This document shows positions 25,838 through 36,500 of a stretch of 64,000 bases of DNA, one piece after another. The stretch is from positions 62,001 through 126,000 of the forward strand of contig NZ_JPEO01000007.1 in NCBI RefSeq assembly GCF_000753795.1, written 5' to 3'. This DNA is from Shewanella mangrovi (lineage in GTDB: Bacteria > Pseudomonadota > Gammaproteobacteria > Enterobacterales > Shewanellaceae). Every line of letters starts with the position of its first letter. Position 1 is the first letter of the stretch. The notes beneath the pieces are model-generated. The model saw only the letters and a list, made by a program, of their open reading frames with translations, made no database searches and was not told where the DNA came from. The translations under genes were made by a program, and so were the position numbers.

Positions 25838-27766
25838 ATGGAAGCTGTAGTATCCCGCAAACTGACGTTAATTCATTTAGCCGTGAGCAGTCTGCTCACG
25901 GTCAGTGTTACCCATTCAACGAGCACGCTTGCCGCAGATAACCAAACATTGCGCAAAGCCTATCTTGACGCGCGCAAAGCACAGCAGCAAGGAAAACACG
26001 CGCAGTACCAAACATTACGCCAACAGTTGGACGATTATCCATTAGCTATCTATCTCGATTTTCATGATAAACAGGATGATATTCTGCAACTCAAGGGACA
26101 AGCTGCTGTTGATGCCTTAGTGCCTTTCATTGGCTCACCGCTCTATGACTCGTTGAAGCATCGCTATTTGGAATATTCAGCCTCGCGCCGTCATTGGGAT
26201 GACTTTTTAGCCATGAGTCCTGTCGCGCCGCGCTCCGATAGTTTGCAATGCTCATATTACGTTGCTCAGTTTGAAACTGGCCACCAAGATATTGCTTGGA
26301 AAGGCGCAGAAACATTGTGGCTGAGTGGACAATCGCAACCCGAAGAATGTGATCCGCTGTTCGATGCCTGGGCAAAAGCCGGACTGCGCAGCGAAGAGCT
26401 GGTTTGGCAACGCATCATTCTCAGTTTTGATAATGGCCAAAGCCGCCTGCTGAGTTATTTGGTGCAGCGTGCCACCAGCACTAAACCCTATGCGGAGCTT
26501 CTGTATAGCGTCTATCGCGATCCGCGACAGATCCGCCATATTAACAAGTTCAGCCAAGCGATACCCGCTTATGCCGAGATTGTTCGTGGTGGTCTAATGC
26601 GGTTAGCCATCAGAGATTTATCACAGGCTACCAAGCTATTTGACCAATACCGCGATGCAGGGCGGTTTTCCAATTCACAATTGACCGAGTTGCAACACTT
26701 CCTACTCTATCGTGCCCTGCTACGTCGTGATGAAAAACTGGAACAATATGTCGATGAGCGGTTAGTTAACCAGCCTGATGATGTTTTGCTCACCATGCGT
26801 ATACGCTGGGCGCTGTCTGAAGGCAATGAAGAAAAGGTCAAACAGTTATTGCCACTGCTCAGCGAGGAAGAAGGTCAATCTGCACGTTGGAGCTACTGGC
26901 GCGTTAAGCTGGGGTTAGCTAATAAGGAAGATGCGCAGAAGCTGGCCCAAGAACGTAACTTTTACGGGTTCACTGCAGCCTATGAGCTAGGCCTACCACC
27001 GCAACTTCAGATGACAGAAGTGCCCAGCGTTGAAGCTGATTCACAATTACTGAGCGATAAAGGCTTACAGCGTGTGATTGAACTGATGGCGATAGATAAG
27101 ACCATCGATGCCAAGGCTGAATGGCGTGAATTGATGCAGCGTCATCCTCAACAGCAGCAAATTCAATACGGCGGCTATGCGCTCAGTCGAGGCTGGTACG
27201 ATCTTAGCGTTGACAGCAGCATTAGTGCTAAAGCTTGGGACTATCTGGCATTACGTTTCCCGGTGGTGCAGTCATCGCTGTACGACAAGTATTCTAGGCG
27301 CTTTAGTGCTGATAAATACCAATTGATGTCGATTGCACGGCGGGAAAGTGCTTTTTATCCGTATGCGACATCAGGTGCGGGGGCGCGCGGCTTCATGCAG
27401 TTAATGCCGGATACCGCCAAGCGCACGGCCAGCCGTTATAAACTCAAATATCACGGCAGCCGCAGTCTGTATCAACCTGAGATCAATATTCCGCTGGGCA
27501 GCGCCTATTTTGGTGGGCTTTTGAAGCAGTTTAACGGTAACCGAGTATTAGCAACTGCGGCATATAACGCTGGACCTTATCGTATCAAGCAGTGGCTCAA
27601 ACAAAGCAGCGGCAAGTTAGATATGATGGAGTTTATTGAATCTATCCCTTACCGCGAAACCCGCGAATACGTGCAAGGGGTATTTTCCTACCGTCTGATC
27701 TATGAACAGCAACAGCAGCTGAACAAGCCATTTTTTACTGAGCAAGAGTTCAAAAATACCTACTAG
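25838..27766 (+). CDS. slt: Soluble lytic murein transglycosylase Slt
   Basis: 642 residues. A signal peptide (about 1-32) leads into a long alpha-helical superhelix (the U and L domains of Slt70). The C-terminal GH23 catalytic domain has E503 in ARRESAFYPYATSGAGARGFMQLMP and the AAYNAGPYRIKQWL motif. It releases 1,6-anhydro-muropeptides from peptidoglycan in the periplasm. Length agrees with Slt70. It is convergent with the cellulose operon, 47 bases from the bcsZ stop. Confidence 0.95.
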   Translation: MEAVVSRKLTLIHLAVSSLLTVSVTHSTSTLAADNQTLRKAYLDARKAQQQGKHAQYQTLRQQLDDYPLAIYLDFHDKQDDILQLKGQAAVDALVPFIGSPLYDSLKHRYLEYSASRRHWDDFLAMSPVAPRSDSLQCSYYVAQFETGHQDIAWKGAETLWLSGQSQPEECDPLFDAWAKAGLRSEELVWQRIILSFDNGQSRLLSYLVQRATSTKPYAELLYSVYRDPRQIRHINKFSQAIPAYAEIVRGGLMRLAIRDLSQATKLFDQYRDAGRFSNSQLTELQHFLLYRALLRRDEKLEQYVDERLVNQPDDVLLTMRIRWALSEGNEEKVKQLLPLLSEEEGQSARWSYWRVKLGLANKEDAQKLAQERNFYGFTAAYELGLPPQLQMTEVPSVEADSQLLSDKGLQRVIELMAIDKTIDAKAEWRELMQRHPQQQQIQYGGYALSRGWYDLSVDSSISAKAWDYLALRFPVVQSSLYDKYSRRFSADKYQLMSIARRESAFYPYATSGAGARGFMQLMPDTAKRTASRYKLKYHGSRSLYQPEINIPLGSAYFGGLLKQFNGNRVLATAAYNAGPYRIKQWLKQSSGKLDMMEFIESIPYRETREYVQGVFSYRLIYEQQQQLNKPFFTEQEFKNTY

Positions 27767-27813
27767 CTATCAATCGCGACAGATATTGCTAGTCGTCGCT
27801 AGCGATGCGTCAG

Positions 27814-28794
27814 TTATTGTTTTTCAGCTAACTTACTCAGTAACAATAAAGAAGCACTGTAGTAATCGTCGTCCGCTGATAAATCCGCAGAAATCGACTG
27901 ACCGCTGAGTAACGCTTTTATTGCCAGAATGCCCTGAGACGCAGCATAAGGCGCAACTTCACTGGTACGAACGTCTATCCAAGCCGGTGGTTTGGCGCCC
28001 CCCGCGTTCCAGAACTGCTTAATCGATTGCAATGCGGGATCATCACCGAGACCGGCCCAACTAAAATACAGACCGACGCGAATCGCATCAAAACTAAAAC
28101 GGGTTGGCCAATGCGGTGACGGTGTCATTTTGCCTTTGTTGGTCAGACGAATCCAATCTGCTGGTAATTGTGCATCACCGAATTTGGCTAATGCTAACAG
28201 CTGCTCCCCGCTATCAGCTAATGCGCGCCACTTAGGTTGATTATCTTCCGCCGCAAATGCCAGTAGTGCGGGCATCACCCAATACGATAAATTAATATCG
28301 ATATACCCATTACCAGTAAAACCGTTAAGTCCCGGCAGTAACACCAAATGCCCTGCATACTCGTGCACCATATTATCCAGTACCGCATTGCGTATGCGAC
28401 GGGAGGCATTGAGATAGTTACTGTTTTGCCATTTACGGCCACCGTTTAACAGTGCCCACGCAATTAACAGATCACCATCCGACGCATTATTACTGTCGGT
28501 AATATGGGGTTTCACACTTGGATCATATTTCCAAGAAAACAACGGTAGATCATGCCGTCCTAAAGTCTTCCTTGCCCAACGCCAAAGCTGGTTGAAGCTA
28601 TCTTGATCATCATAGGCAACGGCTAACAACATACCGTAGCCTTGCCCCTCTGAGTGACTTATGCCGTTATTACCAGTGTCAATTACCCGCCCGTCATAGG
28701 CGATGAATCGACTCTTGTACTGTTGCCAATCATCACTGGCGAGCAGATTGGCGCTTACCAACAGTCCCAACAACAGGCTGATGACTCGGATCAT
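27814..28794 (-). CDS. bcsZ: Periplasmic endo-1,4-beta-glucanase BcsZ (GH8)
   Basis: 326 residues with a signal peptide (about 1-19). The GH8 fold is shown by GISHSEGQGYGM, where E49 aligns with the catalytic acid E55 of the E. coli enzyme, and FSFDAIRV, where D236 aligns with the base D243. BcsZ trims or releases mis-assembled glucan during cellulose export. It is the last gene of the operon. Its ATG overlaps the stop of the bcsD-like gene by four bases (ATGA). Confidence 0.95.
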   Translation of the reverse strand: MIRVISLLLGLLVSANLLASDDWQQYKSRFIAYDGRVIDTGNNGISHSEGQGYGMLLAVAYDDQDSFNQLWRWARKTLGRHDLPLFSWKYDPSVKPHITDSNNASDGDLLIAWALLNGGRKWQNSNYLNASRRIRNAVLDNMVHEYAGHLVLLPGLNGFTGNGYIDINLSYWVMPALLAFAAEDNQPKWRALADSGEQLLALAKFGDAQLPADWIRLTNKGKMTPSPHWPTRFSFDAIRVGLYFSWAGLGDDPALQSIKQFWNAGGAKPPAWIDVRTSEVAPYAASQGILAIKALLSGQSISADLSADDDYYSASLLLLSKLAEKQ

Positions 28795-29255
28795 GCTTGC
28801 TCCTGATTTTTATATTCAAAAATCATTGGGTTGCCTGATTGCATAAACATCACCTTAGCCGTGGCATCCCCGCCCTGCTGTTCTAACACAGCGCTATAAA
28901 ATCCTTCTAACAGCAGGCTTAAGGCGACATAAGCATGACTGTCACAACGCCCATAAGGTACAGGCGTATGGTAATGTTCAAGATAAAGCTTGTCTTGCTT
29001 GAGTCCAATATCGACGTAGCCCCAGTCGAGCTCGTACCAAAAGTCATTGAGAAACTTATTCAGCGCGGCTAATGACGGCTGAACATCTAGCCTTAATGAA
29101 CGAGCCATCTCCTCACCGGTTCGCTGCATCAATAACTGCTTCTGCGCCGGTTCCAGTGTCGCCAGTACGCTACTCAATGAATCAATAACTAAGCGCCATT
29201 GCTTACTACAGTGTTGCTGTTCTAGATAACGCATCGGCTGACTGCCATTATTCAC
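28791..29255 (-). CDS. bcsD: Cellulose synthase subunit BcsD-like
   Basis: 154 residues, close to the 156 of BcsD/AcsD from Komagataeibacter. There is no signal peptide. The family-like core includes EEMARSLRLDVQPSLAALNKFLNDFWYELDWGYVDIGL. In acetic acid bacteria BcsD forms a periplasmic or cell-axis octameric ring that helps order crystalline cellulose ribbons. The preferred start is GTG 29255, which overlaps the end of bcsC and has GGGAG six bases upstream. ATG 29234 is an alternative. Identification rests on size, position and the central motif, so it is somewhat less certain than for bcsA or bcsZ. Confidence 0.85.
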   Translation of the reverse strand: MNNGSQPMRYLEQQHCSKQWRLVIDSLSSVLATLEPAQKQLLMQRTGEEMARSLRLDVQPSLAALNKFLNDFWYELDWGYVDIGLKQDKLYLEHYHTPVPYGRCDSHAYVALSLLLEGFYSAVLEQQGGDATAKVMFMQSGNPMIFEYKNQEQA

Positions 29256-32200
29256 TTTTTACTCCCAACAAATACTTAAGGTACAACTGCGCAGTGGTTT
29301 CCTGATAGTTACCGAAGTTATCAAAACCGACTTTGCCGCCTAAGGTAAATGACGAGGAGAACTCATATTCACCTTGTGCATTTAAGCTCATGCCAAACCC
29401 TGTTTTACTGGTGGCCGAATAAACCGACTGTTCAACCAAGTCTAACTGTTGCATCAACTCCAGTAAGCGTTGTAATTGCGGCGCATTCGGGAAGTAGGCC
29501 GCGCTTTCTTCAGTAAAGCTTTGGAAACCAGGGGCAAAGTTGACCGCAAAGTTATAATTATCATGCTTTTCTGAGTACTGAATTGGGAATGCAACAGAAA
29601 CAAAGTCCTGCGGGCTGAAATATCCACCGTGGCCGAAACTATAGTGGCCTAAGTTTTTATCAAAGACCTGCAGTGAAACATGTACTCCGGCTTGCAGTTC
29701 GCGCTCGTCATTGCTGATCGGACGCAAATAACCACCCAGCGCCAAATCAAAGGCGGAGTTGCTATCCACATAAGTCCCTTTGTACAGGTAACCGCCAAGA
29801 TTACCGTACATGCCCAGCATACCATCGTCGAATCCGATACCGACGTTAAGACCATTTTTGGTCACAGCGCCCCACGTTAAGCCGGTCATAGGGTCGATCG
29901 TGCCAGCGTAGCTGAGAACACTGTCTGTGACACCGCGGCGTTCTAACCCTAAGTTCAGTTGAGTATTGTTACTGATTTGCGGTGTCCAACTGATGCCGCC
30001 CACTAAATTGGTTTTCTCAAACCCCAGCGGCGTAGTACCAATATCTACCGCAAAAGAATCGTTACTGTAGGCAAGATTCAATGCGACACCAGCGTCGTGC
30101 TGTGCGGGTGGATTTTGCGCTAAATACGCAACATTATTCATCATGCCCTGCATCGCAGTTGCCAATGATTCGATAGCTGCGCGGTTATTGACAAAGTTAC
30201 GTTGGAAGCTGTCCACTGAAACGGTATTAGGATCTGTGGCCGAGCCCCAGATATTGTCGCCCTCAAGCACGCTGTCCAGCAGTGTGCGCTGTTCGCTGCT
30301 GAGGTTGTCGATATCAATACCAAAGCGATTAAATAACCGATACCAATCAGATGTACTCCAATCGCCGAGCGTATTGAGTTGCTGATCACTCAGGCTATCA
30401 ACATCAACGCCAATCGTCTGCAATAGATCTTGCTGAGTCGCAAGCGTAAATGCACGCCAGGCGCGATTAGCATTTATCTGGTATTGCGCCTGTTGTAATG
30501 GCGGAATAGTGTCGTCCACATTATCGAGCAGCGTGCGCGCATCGATATAATCAAATGCCGCCTGCTCTATGCTATCGAGCGCTGTCGGCAAATCATCTAG
30601 GTTATTATTTACGGTTTGTGCACCCTCAGCCACCACGCCAGTACCAAAGCGGTTAAAACCGGAAGACAAGGTGCCACCATTGAGATACGTCGGTGTCACG
30701 CTGAACTTCAAACGACCATTACCCACTTGGGTTTCCATCGAGGTTGGCGTCGTCACCATCGCCATCTCGCCTAAACCACTTTCGCCGTTGCGAGACTTAA
30801 ACTCCATCCCGGTTTGCAGCACAGTAGCGTCATCACGTTTGATATCGGCCATCATGGCATCAATCTGTTGTGCTAACGACGGTTCACCCGCAAGCGCCTT
30901 ACCATCCCAACTGGCCAGCTCCATTTCAGGGGCATCGCTTCCTGGTAACCATTGTGGTCGGCGCCAAGGGTTATCATCCGCATTTTTAGCAGTAGACTTC
31001 TGGCCCGCGGTTGCAAACGGGTTGGCAAATCCGGGCTTACTGCCACTGGCCATTAGCCATGGCTGAGCCGGTTCATCCTGGAATAACTGCTGACGCGACT
31101 GGCTGAGCAGTTCCATCGCTCGGCTGTTATCGCCTTGAGCTCGTGCCACTTTCGCCGCCAGCAACAACATTTCTGGCTGCTGCGCCTTATCCTGTTTCAG
31201 TGACTTGATCATCTCATCAGCTTGATCGAGTTCATCAATCGCAATTGCGGTATCAACTGCACCTTTAATGGCGTCATCACTCTCAGGATTATGCTCCACG
31301 GCGTAACGATAGATCTGTAATGATTTTTTGCCCTTGTTGCCAGATAGGTACAAACGCGCCATGGCTAACAGCAAACTTTCATCATTCGGCGCGACACGCA
31401 AACGCTGCGCTAACAAATCATATGCAGGCGCAAACTCATCCTGCTGACGCAATTTATCTGCTTTCGCAACCGTGATGGCATTACGAATTTTTTCAATATC
31501 TTGCCAATCAGCAGGGGCGAGATCTCGACGTTGCGTCAACTTGGTCAGCAATGTCTCGGCTTCGTCATCGGCGCCCGCTTTAATCATAACGAGGATTTGC
31601 TGCAAATAATCGCCAACCGCCGCTTTCGGCGCTTGTTGATTGTGCTGCCGTATCAGCAACAAGGCCATGCCCGGCTCACCGTTATCAAACAGCACGGCAG
31701 CCACTTCCCCCACCCCTGATGCTGACTTGGGCGGATGGTTGTAGAGATCCATCATTAATTGACGAGCGCCTTCACGGTCACCCACCGACTGACGGCGTTC
31801 GATTTCAGCCAAACGCGCTCTTAACGTCAGACTTTCCATTAATTCGCGTTCGGCTTCGTTACGCTTGGTCGCTGGAATCGCCTGCAGGAACTTAATGGCG
31901 TCATCCCAACGCTGTTGGTCTTTGGCAAACAAGGCAGCAACATAGCTGTCGTCATGCGTGCCAAACTGATCCACACCCCGACTAATTAATAGGCGTGCGG
32001 CCAAACCTCGGCCAGTTTTGTTCAGCAATCGCGCCAAATCCAACCGCACCCACGGATTTTCCGGTGCCAATGCCGCCGCTTGTCGCAAGGTTGCTTCAGA
32101 TAAAATGTCAGATTCTGAGGCTGCTCTATCGCGCAATACCATGGCTTGGCTGGAGGCCAAGTCGCCCAACTGGCTTTGTGCCGATTCAGGAAGTTGGCTA

Positions 32201-33522
32201 GAAAGCGTTGACGCTTCGTCCCAGCGTTGCTGTTGGCGTAAAACGTCGACCAGCCCAATGCGCGCTTGTAGATCTTTATCATCTTGCTGCAGCAGTTTGC
32301 GGTAAACCACTTCGGCGTCATCTAAACGTTTCTGCTGCTGTAAAATTTCGCCTTGCAGTATTTTGGCATCATGCGCACGCTTATCATCCAGCTCCGCTAA
32401 TGGCTGCAGAACAGTAAGTGCTTCGTCATATTGCTTGGCTTTTTCAAGCGAACGCGCCTTAGCCAGCTCGCTGTAGAACGCAGCACTTTGATAGGCTTGG
32501 CGCCACTGGCCCTGCTTACTTGGTGCCATCTTCATAGCACGAGAAAGATGCTCAACCGCCGCAGAAAATTGGTTACGTTTCAACTCTATCAAACCAAGGC
32601 CTGCAACTGACTCGGCATCCTGCTTATTGATTGCCAGCGCCGCCTTAAATGATGTTGTCGCATTGGCGTAATGGCCTTCACGATATTCTCGGTAGCCGAC
32701 TGCACGATGACGTTCAGCCTGCTGCATCGGTGTCAGCGTGGTCTTTTGCTTATAATATTCGCCAACCGCCGTATCATTTGCGTGATTCTGCAGATAGGCA
32801 TCGTACAGCGGCTTATCGTCAGGTGTTGCGGCCAACCATAACAAAGCGTTCCGTAATGCCTTATCCGCTTCGGCGTCTTGTGCCGCGTATTTTTCAAGCA
32901 TCTTGATGCCTGCACGACGCGTTTCTTCACGATAGGTCAGCACTTCTGCGTAAGCAACGGCAGCACGGGTGCTGTTAGGCTGAGCTTTAGCCAGCTGCTC
33001 CAGCCCATTTTTTGCTGGTGTCCAGCCTTCTTTGGTCGCTGACAGTGTTTGGTAATATTCAATCGCAAGGCTAATTGGCGGCGTATCGCCGCTGAACAGT
33101 GTTTGATACTTGGCAATGGCATCTTGGTATTGGCCGTTTGCCGCAAGTAGACGGGCTTCTTTTAGTGCACTGTTATCAACATTGGCGGCCTGCGCCACTT
33201 TCAGCTCTTGTAAACGGGCATCGTCGGGTGCGATTTGCCGAATTTGACCAGCTAAGCGCTGCGCTTCGGCATTATTTCCTTCTTGCAGTGCAATAAGTGC
33301 TAAGCGGTATAGTGCTTCTGTATTGTTTGGCGCGGCCACCAATACACGATTCAACGCATCTTTTGCCAAATCTTGGCGCTGTTTGCCTTGCCAAAATTCT
33401 GCCTGCTGGAATAGCGCCTGAATTTCCGCGCCTTGATTGCCGACATCATCTGCTGCAATCGCATGTTGTATCGACGCTGCCAGCGTCGATACTGTAAAAG
33501 TAAGGAGGACTAATTTATTCAT
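29248..33522 (-). CDS. bcsC: Cellulose export protein BcsC (TPR scaffold plus outer-membrane barrel)
   Basis: 1,424 residues, longer than the usual 1,150-1,330. A signal peptide (1-23) is followed by about 19 tetratricopeptide-like repeats (about 30-820) that would bind in the periplasm. A Pro/Trp linker and a C-terminal porin barrel end the protein, with barrel strands clear from about residue 1145. A helical, acidic segment at about 960-1144 interrupts the start of the barrel and contains two related units (GVDVDSLSDQQLNTL and GIDIDNLSSEQRTLL). The ATG at 33522 overlaps the end of bcsAB by eight bases, with GGTGG upstream inside that gene. A longer upstream reading is rejected, because the signal peptide starts exactly here. 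Confidence 0.93.
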   Translation of the reverse strand: MNKLVLLTFTVSTLAASIQHAIAADDVGNQGAEIQALFQQAEFWQGKQRQDLAKDALNRVLVAAPNNTEALYRLALIALQEGNNAEAQRLAGQIRQIAPDDARLQELKVAQAANVDNSALKEARLLAANGQYQDAIAKYQTLFSGDTPPISLAIEYYQTLSATKEGWTPAKNGLEQLAKAQPNSTRAAVAYAEVLTYREETRRAGIKMLEKYAAQDAEADKALRNALLWLAATPDDKPLYDAYLQNHANDTAVGEYYKQKTTLTPMQQAERHRAVGYREYREGHYANATTSFKAALAINKQDAESVAGLGLIELKRNQFSAAVEHLSRAMKMAPSKQGQWRQAYQSAAFYSELAKARSLEKAKQYDEALTVLQPLAELDDKRAHDAKILQGEILQQQKRLDDAEVVYRKLLQQDDKDLQARIGLVDVLRQQQRWDEASTLSSQLPESAQSQLGDLASSQAMVLRDRAASESDILSEATLRQAAALAPENPWVRLDLARLLNKTGRGLAARLLISRGVDQFGTHDDSYVAALFAKDQQRWDDAIKFLQAIPATKRNEAERELMESLTLRARLAEIERRQSVGDREGARQLMMDLYNHPPKSASGVGEVAAVLFDNGEPGMALLLIRQHNQQAPKAAVGDYLQQILVMIKAGADDEAETLLTKLTQRRDLAPADWQDIEKIRNAITVAKADKLRQQDEFAPAYDLLAQRLRVAPNDESLLLAMARLYLSGNKGKKSLQIYRYAVEHNPESDDAIKGAVDTAIAIDELDQADEMIKSLKQDKAQQPEMLLLAAKVARAQGDNSRAMELLSQSRQQLFQDEPAQPWLMASGSKPGFANPFATAGQKSTAKNADDNPWRRPQWLPGSDAPEMELASWDGKALAGEPSLAQQIDAMMADIKRDDATVLQTGMEFKSRNGESGLGEMAMVTTPTSMETQVGNGRLKFSVTPTYLNGGTLSSGFNRFGTGVVAEGAQTVNNNLDDLPTALDSIEQAAFDYIDARTLLDNVDDTIPPLQQAQYQINANRAWRAFTLATQQDLLQTIGVDVDSLSDQQLNTLGDWSTSDWYRLFNRFGIDIDNLSSEQRTLLDSVLEGDNIWGSATDPNTVSVDSFQRNFVNNRAAIESLATAMQGMMNNVAYLAQNPPAQHDAGVALNLAYSNDSFAVDIGTTPLGFEKTNLVGGISWTPQISNNTQLNLGLERRGVTDSVLSYAGTIDPMTGLTWGAVTKNGLNVGIGFDDGMLGMYGNLGGYLYKGTYVDSNSAFDLALGGYLRPISNDERELQAGVHVSLQVFDKNLGHYSFGHGGYFSPQDFVSVAFPIQYSEKHDNYNFAVNFAPGFQSFTEESAAYFPNAPQLQRLLELMQQLDLVEQSVYSATSKTGFGMSLNAQGEYEFSSSFTLGGKVGFDNFGNYQETTAQLYLKYLLGVKSE

Positions 33523-36500
33523 GATCTTGTTTTTCCACCTTTTGTAAACGCTCGTGAGCATGTCGACGCAGAATTGGGTAAATCAGCGTTGCCGCTAATA
33601 GAATACCGCCTAACATCAACACCAGTAATAACAATACATGGCGACCGAAATACCAACGTAAGCTCATATCCCAGCTCATTTCTCCGCTGCCATTTTGTGG
33701 CCCAACGCGGAATGCCTTCAACTGATGCGCGTTAAAGACCAACAAATCCCCTCGGGCAGCCTTGGCCGCCTGCGGACTTGAAAGATCTTCAACCACAGTT
33801 GGCAGGTGATTAGCGTCACTGTCTGTTGCCACAACAAAAACACGGCTACTATTTTGCGCCGACAAGTAACTCACAACACCAGAAAAGGTTTCCTGACCAT
33901 CGAGTTGACGTTTAGCTGACTTTTCCTGACGGCCCCAGTCTCCACCGATAATATTGCTCCACGTGTTGGTCAGGCTTGACGGTGTCAATGATAACTTATT
34001 ATTGGCCACTTCAAATTGCGACGATGTCAGCGTCGGCGCAATGTGCTCCGTGGTGCCCACCACTAACACATCTTTGTCTTTAGCTTCGGCGCTGATATCA
34101 AACCCTTGCTGCACACTGACACGGTATGCTGGTAACCCTGTTGACTGCCCCATACGTGCCATCAGCTCTAAAAATGCTTGAACCTCGTCATTTGCAGGCT
34201 TAGTTGGCAACATTACCAAGGTTTCCGACAGATCCGCCATCCGCGTAAACGGAAAGCCAGAGCTGACGAAATAAGATAAATTAGGTAGCGCGGTAAAATG
34301 CTCTGAACCCGAGAAATCAATGGTTGAAGACGGCAACACCCGGCTGATAATGTTAGTGCCAATGGTTTGCTGACAATCGCTATCTGGATGAACGCGCAGG
34401 TCAAAATAAAACTCCAGCTTGTTCTCGCCATAAAGCAAATAAGGCGGAATTTCGATGGTCGCGCGTTGCTGACGAATATCGTTACCCAGCAAGTGCATAA
34501 CTGACGCCCACACACCAACACTGTTAACCGGTAAAGAGGTCAGATACTTACCGTTTAAGGTCACACTCAATTTAGAACGACGTTCATCAAGCCAATCGCC
34601 TTCAGGAAAAAGGTACTGAATTTCCATCTTCATTGGCTTGTTACGCCAGCGGAAAATATCGGGTGGTGCACGAAAGTTAACTTCATTAGCGCCGTGATAA
34701 ATGCCTTTAGCGGTTAGCGAAAACTCGTCAGTCAGTTCGCCCAGTTTCACCTGTTTACCGGTAGCAACCCAATTTGGCGCATCATTGGCCTTTCTTGCTG
34801 GAATAGAGATAGGGGTTACCAGTTGGTGATCGCCCGCCATCTCCGCACCACTGACCAGATAGTCAGCGGCTTGCTTAAGTTCAGTGGCATTGCGCCCCAT
34901 CACTAGCAGCACTTTGTACAGCGGCGTAAGCGGGTTATTAATCACTCTAAGTTCAGGGCCATTAACCGCTGGTAAGGTAATCCCCGCCAACTTATTGCCG
35001 ACCACAAAAGCGATGGCATTTTGGTTGGGTAAACTGTTATTCACAACCGGGAAACTGACCTTGCGAAAACGCGCTAAACTTCCGAAATAAGAAGCGACCA
35101 CAGCACTGCTTTCATAGACTTCGGCAGTAGCATCGTCGGTGATCACCATCGGAATTGACACTTGGCGCATCATGCCCGCATCAAAAAATGGCTCCGGAAA
35201 ATCACGAAGATTATTTGGTCGCGATAGACGCAGCAACTGCAAATCGATCGCTGAGTTGTTATCAATGATGACTTCATTGCGGTGCTGCTCGGTTAGATCT
35301 TCTGTGGTACAGGTGATTGATTCCTGCCCGATAATACGAAACGTCAGATCATTCTCACTCACAATCAGTGCAGGTTGCAGTTTGATATCCGCGGTAAATC
35401 CGTCAGCACTAAAGGTATCCAGCTCAATGTTCTGCAGGTGTTGTCCATTAAGCATCACCTCTAAGTAACTGTCTTTTGGAAATTGTGACTGCGGATAGCT
35501 GATTGACAACTTTAACGACGCTGCAGCAGCGACTTCATCTTTGCGAATAGAAAAATGCACGCCGATATCGTTGCCGTTACCGCTCACCGAGATGGGGCCA
35601 AAAAAACCCGCATCGCGAAAACTTATCGTCTGATCAAACTGGCCCTCAGCGGCCCATGCCCGGTTAGCCACAATTGCCACCGCCAAGCCTATCACTGTAA
35701 TCAGTGCCAGTCTGAACTTCCAACTGCCAAATAAGCTACGACGCCAACGCAGCCAACCAGAGTTGGTTGAGCCGGATGAGAACAAGCCCATCACTGCACG
35801 CAAAACACCGCCAAAAGATTTGAACGGGTTATCCGCTGGATGCTCATGATCAGCAACCCAAGCGTCGGCGCGGCCCATAACAACATTCACGAGTTTCTTA
35901 CGTTGGCGAATTGGCAAATCACGGAAATGGAAACGCAGATACTGATTATCGGTAGAAACAGTGCTTACCGGAAATAACAGCGCCTTACCATCGAAGCTAA
36001 TCTCAACTTCCTCAACCATGGTATCTTGGATACTGCTGCCGAGTGGGTTTTTAAGACGCATACCGCCCATCGACAGATCACAGGTTTCGGACCTCAGAGT
36101 TCTGCCGTTGGCCATATAAAGTACAGCAGGGAGAGAAATATCGACCCGCACCGTATTGCGCACTTGCTTGGCTTCTCGAGCTACCGCAACGGCGGCCAAC
36201 AGGATAATAACGTTCAGGCCTGCCCAAACGAGGTTTAATCCGAGAACAAAAGGTTGAATAGCAAAGTCTTCATTAAAGACCATGCGGACACCGCCCCATA
36301 AAATCCCTGCGATCAACAAGGCAAGCGTCACTAGATGAGGTCTTACGGCTTCGTAGTCAAAGTAACCATCTCGCAGCAAACCGCCCTTTTCGGTTACGTT
36401 AAACTTACCCTTAGACGGATCCCATAACGCCGCGAGTGTTGGACGAATGAGGGCAAATGCCAGTACCGTCTCATAGATTTCACCCCAGAAGCTGTAACGA

